From Brevinematales bacterium (lineage in GTDB: Bacteria; Spirochaetota; Brevinematia; Brevinematales; GWF1-51-8), in the NCBI GenBank assembly GCA_020059465.1, contig JAGVBZ010000030.1, positions 1 through 64,000 on the forward strand: a stretch of 64,000 bases of DNA. Reading direction: 5' to 3'. Position numbers and translations under genes: made by a program. Below are positions 9,918-19,336 of this stretch, piece by piece. The notes beneath the pieces were generated by a model that worked only from the letters and a program-made list of their open reading frames with translations, searched no databases and was not told the DNA's origin. Every line of letters starts with the position of its first letter. Within the stretch, counting starts at the first letter, position 1.

Positions 9918-12900
9918 GATTGTCGTCCCCTGTTTTATCGCCCGCTTCCGCCACCGCCGGCTGCCGGGTTATTTTCGCGAATAAATCCTTGAAGAAGTGC
10001 CGGATACGGAAATCCAGCATATAGAAACTGGGGATCAGGTAGAGAGTCAGAAATGTCGCAAACATCAGCCCCCACGCCATCACGAGCACGGTCGGTATCA
10101 CGAGCTGATCGGTCCCTCCAAATCCGTACGCTGTAGGTAATAACCCCGCTACAGTCGTCACTGTGGTTAGAATTACCGGACGCAGACGCAGCCCTGCCCC
10201 CTCGACTATCAGTTTGCGGATGTTCTCCTTTGTCAGGATACTGCGCTGAGAATTGATAAAATCGACCATCACGATTGCATCGTTGACCACAACCCCCATC
10301 AGACCGACCATACCGAAAATACCCATCGCGGTCAGCGGCTGATTATGGGTATAGAGCGCGAACGCTACTCCGACCAGACTGAACGGGACGGTCAGTAAGA
10401 CTAGGATCGACAGGATGATCGAACGGAACAGGAGGATCAGAATAAACAGGATCAGTACACCCGCCAATAATGCGGCGCTGATCATGCTGTCGATCGTCTC
10501 CTGCGTGGATTCCGCTTCTCCGCCTATTTTAAACTGAAAACCGGGATATTTTTCCTTAAAATCGGCAAAATCTTTTTTTATCTTATCATACAATTCTTTA
10601 GCGGTAATCTTTGAATTCAGCAGGTCCGCTTCGATAATGGTGTTCCGGTCGCCGTTGTAATGATCGATCTTGCTGACCAGTTTGTCGTCCTTCATCACTA
10701 TCAGCGACGGCAAAGTAATCAGAATATTTTTGAAATTCATCACATATAGCTGATTAAGCGTGCCCAGCTTGTTTTTATATTTATCGTCGAGCACAACCCG
10801 GTAATTTATCAGATCGTCCGGGGTTTGCAGGGATGTAGCGATCACCCCATGAAACGCAGTCCTTACGGTCTGTGCGATCACTATCGGGGACACCCCGACT
10901 TTCGCGGCCATATCGTAATTGATCATTACTTTCGTAGCTTTTTTATTCTCCTCGTCGCTTCGAACAAGGTCGTATACCCCATCTATGGCAAGAAGGTACT
11001 TGGTGACCGTATCGGAAATCTCTTTGCGCATCTGGTTATCATTCCCGATAATTTCTATGCGGATAGAACGCCCCATACGCGGCCCGCCGTTCTCGATCAT
11101 AAAGACCACGTTGGTAAAACCTCCGGCGGTATTCATCATAGTCCGGATGTTTGAAATAATTTCTTCAGCCGTGATCGTCCTGACCGAATCGGGCGTCAGA
11201 TTCACCTCCATTTGGAATTTTTCCGGGAATCCGAGTTCGCCCACTGAGGATACGTAGGAAACCATGACATTAGTCGGATAAGTGCTTAGGAGTTTCTCGA
11301 TTTCCTTGACCTTCGACATAGTAAAATCAAGCATCTGCCCCTCGGTCACCTGTCCGGTAAATTCAAAATGGGTGGACTGGTTGGACGGAAACGGAATAAA
11401 TTTCATGATATTTCCCGAGAAAAGGACATAGTACGATACATAGAACAACCCGCCGAACACAAGGATCAGCAGAAGATACCATTTCAGAACAAAATTCAGG
11501 GATTTTTCATATACCCGCCGCAGAGCAACCATAAATTTCCGCTCTTTCATCTGAGAAGCCGGTTTCATCCGGCCAAACCAGTTATGATTCAGGTGATTCG
11601 GCAGTATCAGAAGGGACTCGATCAAACTGCCCGCCAGTACAACTATTACCACGAACGGGATTTCCTTTGCGAAATCGCCGATAATTCCCTTCAATGTATA
11701 AAGCGGCACAAAAGCGACGACAGTGGTAACTACTGTCCCTATCACCGGATAGGCGACCTCGATCGTACCGTCAATCGAGGCTTTTAACGGATTCTTTCCC
11801 ATCAGCCTATGACGGTAGATATTTTCCGATATCACTATCGCATCGTCGACCACCATTCCCATGACGACCACAATTCCGAGAAGCGACACGCTGTTGATCG
11901 TCACATTAAAAAGCGGCATCATTATCACCGCAAACGCCACCGCTGTAGGAATCCCCAGCGCTGTCCAAAGTGCGTTTTTGAAATCCATGAGCAGGAAGAG
12001 CACGATCAGCACCAGCACCAGACCCATGATTGCATTCGACTGAACAATATCGAGACGGTTTCGGGTCTCGGCGGATAAATCCCAGATATAGGTGAAATCG
12101 AGGTCGGTCTTACCGAGCGAAAGCTGGTACTCTTTCACAGCCGCCTTCACCGCATCCACAGTCCGTATGATATCAGCGTTGTCCTTTTTCTGTACCATCA
12201 GGGATACGCCCTGCTCGCCGTTCAGGCGTACGATCGTGAACTCGTCCTCGAACTTGTCTTCAACCTTAGCGATATCCTTCAGATAGATTTTTTTACCCTC
12301 GAAGGTACTGCGGATGATAATACTCTCGATATCCTTTAAAGTCTTAAGCTTCGAGGTTACTGTGAGAAGGCGTTCCTCGTTCTTATAATTATAACTCCCG
12401 CCCGTAATCTCGAAATTATTTATCTGGATGGCGTTGATGACTTCCTGAACCGAAATGTACTGATTATTCATTTTATTCAGGTCGAGCTTGATTTTTATCT
12501 CACGGTCGAGAATAGCGTTTTCGATAATCCCGGAAACATACGGAATAGTCTTCAGCTTTTTTTCGAGGTCGAGGGCGCGGATTCGCAGCTCAGCATAAGA
12601 TAATGTGTCGGAAAATAACGCCACTTCAATCACCGGGAACTGCGTCACCTTCCATTCGAAAAACGCTGGGTTCTTCGTGACTTCCTTTGGCAGATTGACA
12701 TTGTCGACCGCGCGGCGGATATCGGCTTTTACCTTTTCAGGATCTTTAAACTCAGGATCGATATAAACAGTAATACGTGAAAAGTTTTCCTGCGAAACCG
12801 AGACAAATTTCTGGATTCCTTCGATCCCGCTCAGCGCCTCCTCGATCGGGATGGTCACCCCGCTTTCGACTTCTTCAGGGGATGCGCCGGGAAAAATAGT

Positions 12901-13047
12901 TGTGATATAAATACGTTTTCTGTCGACCTTCGGATAACCTTCCTTACTGATCTGCTGAAGATTCCAGAAACCGAAGATAAGAATGAAAAGGACTAAAAGA
13001 TTGGCTAAAATTGTTTTATCTGCAAAAAAACGGATCAGACCGTGCAT
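9907..13047 (-). CDS. RND (AcrB/AcrD/AcrF-like) efflux transporter permease
   Basis: 1046 aa; PGASPEEVE, TM4 GMVVDDAIVISENI, TM10-like GVVVNDAIVMVDFIN, overall RND layout. Confidence 0.95.
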   Translation of the reverse strand: MHGLIRFFADKTILANLLVLFILIFGFWNLQQISKEGYPKVDRKRIYITTIFPGASPEEVESGVTIPIEEALSGIEGIQKFVSVSQENFSRITVYIDPEFKDPEKVKADIRRAVDNVNLPKEVTKNPAFFEWKVTQFPVIEVALFSDTLSYAELRIRALDLEKKLKTIPYVSGIIENAILDREIKIKLDLNKMNNQYISVQEVINAIQINNFEITGGSYNYKNEERLLTVTSKLKTLKDIESIIIRSTFEGKKIYLKDIAKVEDKFEDEFTIVRLNGEQGVSLMVQKKDNADIIRTVDAVKAAVKEYQLSLGKTDLDFTYIWDLSAETRNRLDIVQSNAIMGLVLVLIVLFLLMDFKNALWTALGIPTAVAFAVIMMPLFNVTINSVSLLGIVVVMGMVVDDAIVISENIYRHRLMGKNPLKASIDGTIEVAYPVIGTVVTTVVAFVPLYTLKGIIGDFAKEIPFVVIVVLAGSLIESLLILPNHLNHNWFGRMKPASQMKERKFMVALRRVYEKSLNFVLKWYLLLILVFGGLFYVSYYVLFSGNIMKFIPFPSNQSTHFEFTGQVTEGQMLDFTMSKVKEIEKLLSTYPTNVMVSYVSSVGELGFPEKFQMEVNLTPDSVRTITAEEIISNIRTMMNTAGGFTNVVFMIENGGPRMGRSIRIEIIGNDNQMRKEISDTVTKYLLAIDGVYDLVRSDEENKKATKVMINYDMAAKVGVSPIVIAQTVRTAFHGVIATSLQTPDDLINYRVVLDDKYKNKLGTLNQLYVMNFKNILITLPSLIVMKDDKLVSKIDHYNGDRNTIIEADLLNSKITAKELYDKIKKDFADFKEKYPGFQFKIGGEAESTQETIDSMISAALLAGVLILFILILLFRSIILSILVLLTVPFSLVGVAFALYTHNQPLTAMGIFGMVGLMGVVVNDAIVMVDFINSQRSILTKENIRKLIVEGAGLRLRPVILTTVTTVAGLLPTAYGFGGTDQLVIPTVLVMAWGLMFATFLTLYLIPSFYMLDFRIRHFFKDLFAKITRQPAVAEAGDKTGDDNHGE

Positions 13048-13277
13048 GATCGCCCCCGCGATAAATGGTTTCGGCAGTTTATTCCATCATCCCAGTTCAT
13101 TAAGCCGGCAATTCTCAAACAGCAATCAATTATGCAACACCCAAACCTTTAAATATATCCATTCTTCGCGAACCGCGATTCCATTTTTCCAATACAGGAA
13201 CACAAATAGATTCGTAATAGATGTCAGGAATAATTATACCCTCGGAATTGCCGAAAGTCAAGACGGATATAAAAAAA

Positions 13278-13304
13278 AGAGACTGCCGGGGAGGCAGTCT
13301 CTTA
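13278..13304 (-). terminator. Intrinsic terminator of the 13322-14776 gene
   Basis: aagagactgcc / ggcagtctctt perfect 11-bp stem with 5-nt loop; T-tract on minus strand (taaaaaaaa at 13271-13279). Confidence 0.85.
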
Positions 13305-13321
13305 TGAAAATTTCCGGAAAT

Positions 13322-14776
13322 TTACTGATTGAGGCTGATTTTAAACTCAACCACCTTGGTATCTTTTGAGATGTTAATCTGGAGGAAAAGTTTCCGAAGA
13401 TCGATCATACCGCCGAACGGTGTTTCCTCGGAAAGCATCTTGGCGATTTCCTCGGACTTGATGTAAAGATTTAAGACCGAATAAAAATTCGCGTCTTTTT
13501 TCGCGACAGCGTTATAGGTTGTCATATCCTTCTGTTTCATCGTGTTAAGGTACTTACCGACTACATCTTTTCCCCATGCGATTAAAAGACCGGTATTCTG
13601 GGGAACAATATACAGCTCGGCGGCATCGTCCATTCCAACTAACTGATAAACCTTATCACCGCCCATTTTCTGCTCTTCCAGATCGCATCCGGGATAAGAT
13701 TCCTGCATAATGGTCAGGAAGTTCTGCATCAGTATCTGAGAATCTTTCGGTTTCAATGTGGAGATAAACGCCAATATCTGAGGAATATCCTCATTATTAA
13801 AATCTTCCATCCCGGCCTGCGGGTATACAGCGACCGCAAGGTTTCCTGAAATCAGGTCCCAGCCCATCGTAGAAAGATCCATTCCCGTCATGCCCATAGC
13901 GAACATGGAGGCGAGAGAAAGAATTTCAGGTTTGATGTTCAATTCGAACATACCGATAGGCTTCACGGGAATATAATTCACACCCTTGTCGGTCTTGTCA
14001 TCCATCAGGAAAATCTGCTTCAGAGCCTTGCCGTCTTTCAGGTAAAGCTTACTGGATAGGCTGATTTCTCCGCCGAATTGATAGTTCTTGAGGTCTATTT
14101 TACCGTTGAGAAAAGACGCCGCATAACGGACATCGATCTTGTATTGCGACATCATACCGCCGGAATCCGGGGAACTCATCATATCGTTGATCACCTTACC
14201 GTTCAGGTATACCGATGCGAGGGTTTCGCTGACATTACCGGAAAATTCGGTAACGTTCTTAGCATTCTCAATTTTGCTCTTTGAGACAGGCTTGGCTTTC
14301 TTGATGTATTCGATATTTTCTTTTACCGGGGCTATGGCAAGATAATCGCCCGGAAGCCATGCCGCATAAATATCACCCATCTGTAAGACCCCGCCTTTAA
14401 GCTCTTTTGTCTTCTCTTTCGCGAGCTCTTTTTCAATATACTTAACAAAGTCTTTTTTCTTAGCGGAAACGACAGGAATCAGAATGATCAGGTCTTTATC
14501 GTTGATTTCGTCAAACGCAAATCCGAACTGAACATTGTTCAGGAAGAAAATCAGAGGGCTTTGCATGTTTATGTAGGGTTTCATCTGGCCTATCTGTTCG
14601 CCGGCGCCGGATTCCATCATATTGACCAGTTCAATCGCAGTATCGATTTTCGGGATTACACCGAAAAACACGACATCCTCAGGCACAACATCCAAAGGTA
14701 TCCCCGCAGGTTTTGCATAGACGGATACAAACCCCACCAGCACGGTTAAAAACATAACCGCAAGAAATTTCTTCAT
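13322..14776 (-). CDS. Secreted protein of unknown function (possibly DUF3352-like)
   Basis: Signal peptide MKKFLAVMFLTVLVGFVSVYA; pattern VPEDVVFFGVIPKID...AWLPGDYLAIAP. Confidence 0.6.
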   Translation of the reverse strand: MKKFLAVMFLTVLVGFVSVYAKPAGIPLDVVPEDVVFFGVIPKIDTAIELVNMMESGAGEQIGQMKPYINMQSPLIFFLNNVQFGFAFDEINDKDLIILIPVVSAKKKDFVKYIEKELAKEKTKELKGGVLQMGDIYAAWLPGDYLAIAPVKENIEYIKKAKPVSKSKIENAKNVTEFSGNVSETLASVYLNGKVINDMMSSPDSGGMMSQYKIDVRYAASFLNGKIDLKNYQFGGEISLSSKLYLKDGKALKQIFLMDDKTDKGVNYIPVKPIGMFELNIKPEILSLASMFAMGMTGMDLSTMGWDLISGNLAVAVYPQAGMEDFNNEDIPQILAFISTLKPKDSQILMQNFLTIMQESYPGCDLEEQKMGGDKVYQLVGMDDAAELYIVPQNTGLLIAWGKDVVGKYLNTMKQKDMTTYNAVAKKDANFYSVLNLYIKSEEIAKMLSEETPFGGMIDLRKLFLQINISKDTKVVEFKISLNQ

Positions 14777-14874
14777 ATTCGCTCCTTATTCGGTATTAAC
14801 ATTATTGACAGGATATTCTCCGAGAATAGTATAATCCAAGATATAAATTTTTTCAAAAGATTAGTGTTATATAT

Positions 14875-16287
14875 TTAGCGGAGATTCATTATCCGTTCGG
14901 CTTTCTCTATCACCGCCGCGACATTTTTATTCATCCACGCCTGATCCATCCACTCGTTGGGATTGATATAAGTGCCCTGTACGAACAAAGAAAAGTGGAG
15001 ATGGTCGCCGGTCGCCATACCCGACTGCCCGGTCTTTGCGATAATTTCGCCGCCTTTAAGCTTATCGCCCGCCTCGTAGTAGAGTTTCGAGCAATGCCCG
15101 TATAATCCGTAGAGACCCATGCCGTAATCTACAATCAGGCAGTTACCGAAACCGCCGTTATAACCGGAATACACGACAGTGCCGTAATTAGTGTTTATAA
15201 TCGGGCAGTTGACATAATAAGTCAGGTCGATGCCCATATGATAACTCTGCTTGACCAGTTTACCCTGCGAATAGTAGTTCCGGAACTGCCCGTAATCTGA
15301 CGTCATCCGGCAATCGCCGAGAGGCGCGAACGGCATAAGATTGAATCCTTTAAAGTTCTTTTCCGGCGGATAGCATGTCAGCCCCATTACGCTGAACTGC
15401 CCCTCCGATTCTTTATTATCGATGAGCTTCTGATCCTGTTTACCGTCCCAGTTGACAGGGCCTTTCTTGTATCCCTCACCCTCGTAAACCGCGTCCACAC
15501 CGCCGGTACCGTACTGTTTGCTGGGTTTGAGGTCCACCTTACCGGTAGCGGAAAGAAGCGGCTGGTTCTCGAAATGCACCCTGTTTGTGGAGGAGTTCCC
15601 CCCGGCATCGTTAGCTACAATCCACGCCTTAAATTCCGACCATGTCAAATCCCAGCCGATCAGGCAGATATAGTATCCCTCTTTCTGGAATACCTGCGGA
15701 TAGAAAATTTTACCGCGGTTATCGACTATATACACGTCGGAAATATTCTCGTCGCCGACCTCGAATATCACGACCGCGGAACCGCCGCGATTAATGGTAT
15801 CCGACTGGGCGACAACACTGATCACAGGATTACGATAATCCTGTATGACTGTATATTTCGCAATATTTTTATTGAGGGTTTCCGACTTGATTTGAATATA
15901 GAAATTATCGTCCTTTACAGGAACATAGTTATCAGGATACTCGACCTTGAGGGAAACCTTGCCGTCTTCCTGTTTCACCACTTTTGAGTTCAGCATAAAG
16001 CTCTCGCCGCTCGCGATCAGCTGTACCGAGAAATCCTCTTTGAGGAATTTCTTTTTTATGGAGTTTTTATTCGTAACAGCTTCAATCGGATCGCGCATCA
16101 ACGTAAACGTAAGAGGAACCTTCAGGTTCCAATCGATGACTTGACCTTTTAACGGGAGCACTTTTCCTTCGGTCTCAAGATAAGCAGTCAAATCCTGTGG
16201 TTTAATAGCGCCAGCAACACTGTTACCGCAGCTCGATAACAATAATCCCCCTATTAATACCAATAACGAAAATCCCGCCTTTTTCAT
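14875..16287 (-). CDS. M23-family metallopeptidase (LytM-like), lipoprotein
   Basis: Lipobox LLLSSC; HMGIDLTYY...GNCLIVDYGMGLYGLYGHC...GDHLHFSLF; start chosen at MKKAGFSLLV. Confidence 0.9.
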   Translation of the reverse strand: MKKAGFSLLVLIGGLLLSSCGNSVAGAIKPQDLTAYLETEGKVLPLKGQVIDWNLKVPLTFTLMRDPIEAVTNKNSIKKKFLKEDFSVQLIASGESFMLNSKVVKQEDGKVSLKVEYPDNYVPVKDDNFYIQIKSETLNKNIAKYTVIQDYRNPVISVVAQSDTINRGGSAVVIFEVGDENISDVYIVDNRGKIFYPQVFQKEGYYICLIGWDLTWSEFKAWIVANDAGGNSSTNRVHFENQPLLSATGKVDLKPSKQYGTGGVDAVYEGEGYKKGPVNWDGKQDQKLIDNKESEGQFSVMGLTCYPPEKNFKGFNLMPFAPLGDCRMTSDYGQFRNYYSQGKLVKQSYHMGIDLTYYVNCPIINTNYGTVVYSGYNGGFGNCLIVDYGMGLYGLYGHCSKLYYEAGDKLKGGEIIAKTGQSGMATGDHLHFSLFVQGTYINPNEWMDQAWMNKNVAAVIEKAERIMNLR

Positions 16288-16392
16288 CCCTGAAACCCCG
16301 CGTTTTTTATTAGAATTATCCAGACTTAGCATTTTAGCACACCCTAAAGAATATCTCAACAAAATACTATAAAAAATATTTATCCGCCCCGG

Positions 16393-17700
16393 TTATTTCT
16401 TGATACTTTTCTTCGCTTTATCCAGCACCTGTGTAATATTTGTCTTAATCCAATAGGGGTTTAGCCATTCTTCGCTATTCACATACACCCCCTGAATCAG
16501 CATCCCGAAATGCAGGTGGTCTCCGCTCGCTACGCCGGTCTTCCCCGTGGTCCCGACCTTATCGCCCGAATATACGGTTTCGCCGACCTGCACGAAAAGT
16601 TCCGTGCAGTGTCCGTACATCGAATATATCCCCATCCCGTGACTGATGACAAGCGTATTGCCGTATCCGCCGTTATACCCCGAGAAGATCACAGTTCCGC
16701 CGTTTCCCGCGTATATCGTGTCCTTGGGTTCGTTCGCCATATCCACGCCCATATGAATCGATTCGCTTTTCTTAGCACCCTCGAAAAAATACTCGCGTAC
16801 TTTTCCGAACGCTGACGTCACCCGCCATTTCAGGAGAGGTTTGAACGCCTTCACCGTGAACATCTCGACTATCCCCTCCGGGTGAATCGAGGCCAATTCG
16901 GGAATGTTGACCTTTTTTTTCTCGAGCATCTGTTCCCGGTAATAAGCGTATTTATCGATCCCCTGCAGATTTGACATCGGCAGGCCGAGTTCCTTCGTTT
17001 TGTCCTTCTCGAACGTTTTACCGAGCTCCACCTTTCCCACGAGGTACTTCACATCCTTCGTGTTTAACGGGATTTTATTGGTGGACATATTCCCGGCCTC
17101 GTCCGACGCGATAATCCACGCGGCGTAATCGGAGTTCTTGACATACCATCCCAGAAAGCACATATAATACCCTTCGCAGATATACGGCTGGGGATAGAAT
17201 TCTTTTTTAGCGTTGTCTTTAATAATCACTTTCTTCAGATTCGAATCGCGCGCCTCGAAAACTACGAGCGCCGAACCTCCCTTCTTGAATTCCGGCGAAA
17301 CCGCTATCACTTTGAGTTCCGGCGGTGACATATCCTGCACCAACACCGCAGTTACTACATTGGACTTGATCGCGGGTACCCACAGCTTAAGCATCAACCG
17401 TTCGTCGAGAGGGTACGGGAGATACGAGGGATACGAGGCGGTTATCGTCAGGTTGGTCGATGAAACGATGACCTTCTTATTCGTGAGAAATATCGCTTTC
17501 TCGCCGTTCATCAGTACAAGCTCGTACTCTGTCGGCACAAACGCTCCGAAGAAGCTCACCTTGAGGGGATAGTTCAAATTCCATACCACAGGGTCTCGGT
17601 CGATATAGTCGACCGTGATCTGGCCGGCGTTTACGCACGACCACACGCCCGCGGCGAGAATAAGGGTATAAAAAAATGAAAGAAACCTCTGCTTATGCAT
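16393..17700 (-). CDS. M23-family metallopeptidase (LytM-like), paralogue of the preceding gene
   Basis: HMGVDMAN...GNTLVISHGMGIYSMYGHC...GDHLHFGML; shares whole-length layout with 14875-16287. Confidence 0.9.
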   Translation of the reverse strand: MHKQRFLSFFYTLILAAGVWSCVNAGQITVDYIDRDPVVWNLNYPLKVSFFGAFVPTEYELVLMNGEKAIFLTNKKVIVSSTNLTITASYPSYLPYPLDERLMLKLWVPAIKSNVVTAVLVQDMSPPELKVIAVSPEFKKGGSALVVFEARDSNLKKVIIKDNAKKEFYPQPYICEGYYMCFLGWYVKNSDYAAWIIASDEAGNMSTNKIPLNTKDVKYLVGKVELGKTFEKDKTKELGLPMSNLQGIDKYAYYREQMLEKKKVNIPELASIHPEGIVEMFTVKAFKPLLKWRVTSAFGKVREYFFEGAKKSESIHMGVDMANEPKDTIYAGNGGTVIFSGYNGGYGNTLVISHGMGIYSMYGHCTELFVQVGETVYSGDKVGTTGKTGVASGDHLHFGMLIQGVYVNSEEWLNPYWIKTNITQVLDKAKKSIKK

Positions 17701-17830
17701 GATGGAATATGCCTCCGATATTCTTAGGCGCATAAGAGTCTAACGGAAAGCGGTGGAATTTACAAAATTTCACCCAAACTATTTGAAATAATCGGAATCC
17801 TCCGTTATAATAATGAAGTTCCATGGGTGT

Positions 17831-17889
17831 GCTGCGCACGCTAACCCCGATATCGGGCTGCATTCGAATAAATGACTATATAGCCCGTG
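17831..17889 (+). repeat. Interspersed repeat family 1, copy A
   Basis: gcgcacgctaaccccgatat-N28-agcccgtg. Confidence 0.65.
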
Positions 17890-17926
17890 TTCGAGGTAGT
17901 ATTTCATGGTGAGTATTCCGAATTAT

Positions 17927-17983
17927 GTAGCGCACGCTAACCCCGATATTGAGAGTTGCGATGATACATACAATCAGCCCGTG
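17927..17983 (+). repeat. Interspersed repeat family 1, copy B
   Basis: tagcgcacgctaaccccgatat-N26-agcccgtg. Confidence 0.7.
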
Positions 17984-18048
17984 TTTTTATACTGTTGCCA
18001 AATCTGTGGGCGCTGGTTTGAATAGTTTACTGGGTTGAGTTTTATTAT

Positions 18049-18123
18049 GGGTGATTAGCTCAGTTGGTTTAGAGCACCTGCTCGACAAGCAGGGGGTCAC
18101 TGGTTCGAATCCAGTATTACCCA
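18049..18123 (+). tRNA. tRNA-Val (GAC)
   Basis: 75-nt cloverleaf; acceptor GGGTGAT/ATTACCC, anticodon stem CCTGC/GCAGG, loop TCGACAA, T-arm ACTGG TTCGAAT CCAGT. Confidence 0.9.
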
Positions 18124-18145
18124 ATTTGATTTTTACATTACGTCC

Positions 18146-18272
18146 GGGCGATTGGCTCAGTCGGTTTAGAGCACCACGCTCACATCGTGGGGGTCGGCCG
18201 AAACCGCCGTCGTGGCTTCTTTCGGCACTCCCCACATCCTGAGGGTCGCTGGTTCAAGTTCAGTATCATTAC
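18146..18272 (+). pseudogene. Chimeric/degenerate tRNA-Val (CAC) pseudogene
   Basis: First 50 nt identical to the intact tRNA at 18294, then 52 nt of extra sequence, then a diverged T-arm/acceptor half that no longer pairs with the 5' acceptor strand. Confidence 0.75.
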
Positions 18273-18293
18273 TACAGTTTTTTGGTATCACGC

Positions 18294-18368
18294 GGGCGAT
18301 TGGCTCAGTCGGTTTAGAGCACCACGCTCACATCGTGGGGGTCGCTGGTTCAAGTCCAGTATCGCCCA
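18294..18368 (+). tRNA. tRNA-Val (CAC)
   Basis: 75-nt cloverleaf; acceptor GGGCGAT/ATCGCCC, anticodon stem CCACG/CGTGG, loop CTCACAT. Confidence 0.93.
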
Positions 18369-18372
18369 TTCG

Positions 18373-18397
18373 GCGGCAGGAAACTGCCGCTTTTTTT
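18373..18397 (+). terminator. Intrinsic terminator after the tRNA cluster
   Basis: gcggcag-GAAA-ctgccgc followed by ttttttt. Confidence 0.9.
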
Positions 18398-18477
18398 GAT
18401 TCTATAGGTAATGCCGCAGAGACAGAATTACTTCATTAATTTTAACTGAAAATAATTTATCTAGAAATAAGACTCTT

Positions 18478-19212
18478 CTATTTTTTGTATTTCTTCCCTA
18501 TCGTGAAGACGCCCTTTTGTTTATCCCACGTCAGGTCGATCTTTTTATACTTCACTTGTTTTATGATCTTTGAATAGTCTTTCCACCACTTCATATCCAT
18601 ATCACATTCGCAGAGCGGCCAATCCCTTTCATGAAAGACTGCTTGTAAGGTTGTTCCAAACTGGGGTAATATATACTCTATTTCGAATTCTTGAAACTTT
18701 TTATCCGGTAAAGATTTCGTTTCACTCCAAAAATTTGAAAAACCCACATTCTTTAAAACTTCTTGTGAAACATCCTCCCATTCCCCATCTTCATATAAAA
18801 AAAACTTTGTTTCATAACCATAATACCCGTCTACATAATATACATTATTAAAACCAAATACTTTCTTTTTATCGGATCTAATAAAGTAGCAAAAAGTAAT
18901 CTCAGAGCTTGTGTACTCATTGATCCAAAAAATTCTAATAAATGCATTCTTTTTATCGATGATAATATTTGAAATTTCTATTATAAACCCTCCTTCAAGA
19001 GTTATTGTATTATCATCCGACTCCAGACTTAATTCAGAAATAACTTGCTGTAGTGTAGTTCCAATGAATTCTTCATCTGAAAGCAATAAAAAATAATCAA
19101 GAATGTTTTAAGGGTTATCAAGGTTAATTTCCGATTTGGAATAGGTAGGAGTAAAAGAGTATAACTCAAATGTAAAAGAGACCAGTAAGATACCTATATA
19201 TAAATATTTCAT
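18478..19212 (-). pseudogene. Secreted hypothetical protein with an in-frame TAA at codon 35 (19108-19110)
   Basis: SD ggagga then ATG at 19212; MKYLYIGILLVSFTFELYSFTPTYSKSEINLDNP*NILDYFLLLSDEEFIG...; the 18478-19086 ORF is in the same frame. Confidence 0.6.
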
Positions 19213-19336
19213 CAATTCCTCCAATTAATGTTTATAGTAATATAACCTACACAATAAAATAATTCAAAGAATCAATAACTCATGTTATTCCTTGTCCCTT
19301 TCCTCGCCCCGTGCTACACTATTCCCGGAGGCGGAG

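Noticed and set aside
17831-17983. CRISPR-like array
   Set aside because: Only two units here, with variable inner sequence inside the element rather than between units, and no cas genes in the window.
18196-18247. Possible intron in the middle tRNA-Val
   Set aside because: Too short for a group I or II intron, located in the variable loop rather than the anticodon loop, and the 3' acceptor strand no longer pairs; pseudogene is simpler.
18187-18399. Small ORFs over the tRNA cluster (also 18051-18242, 18212-18439, 17987-18235)
   Set aside because: They read through tRNA genes and the tRNA pseudogene.
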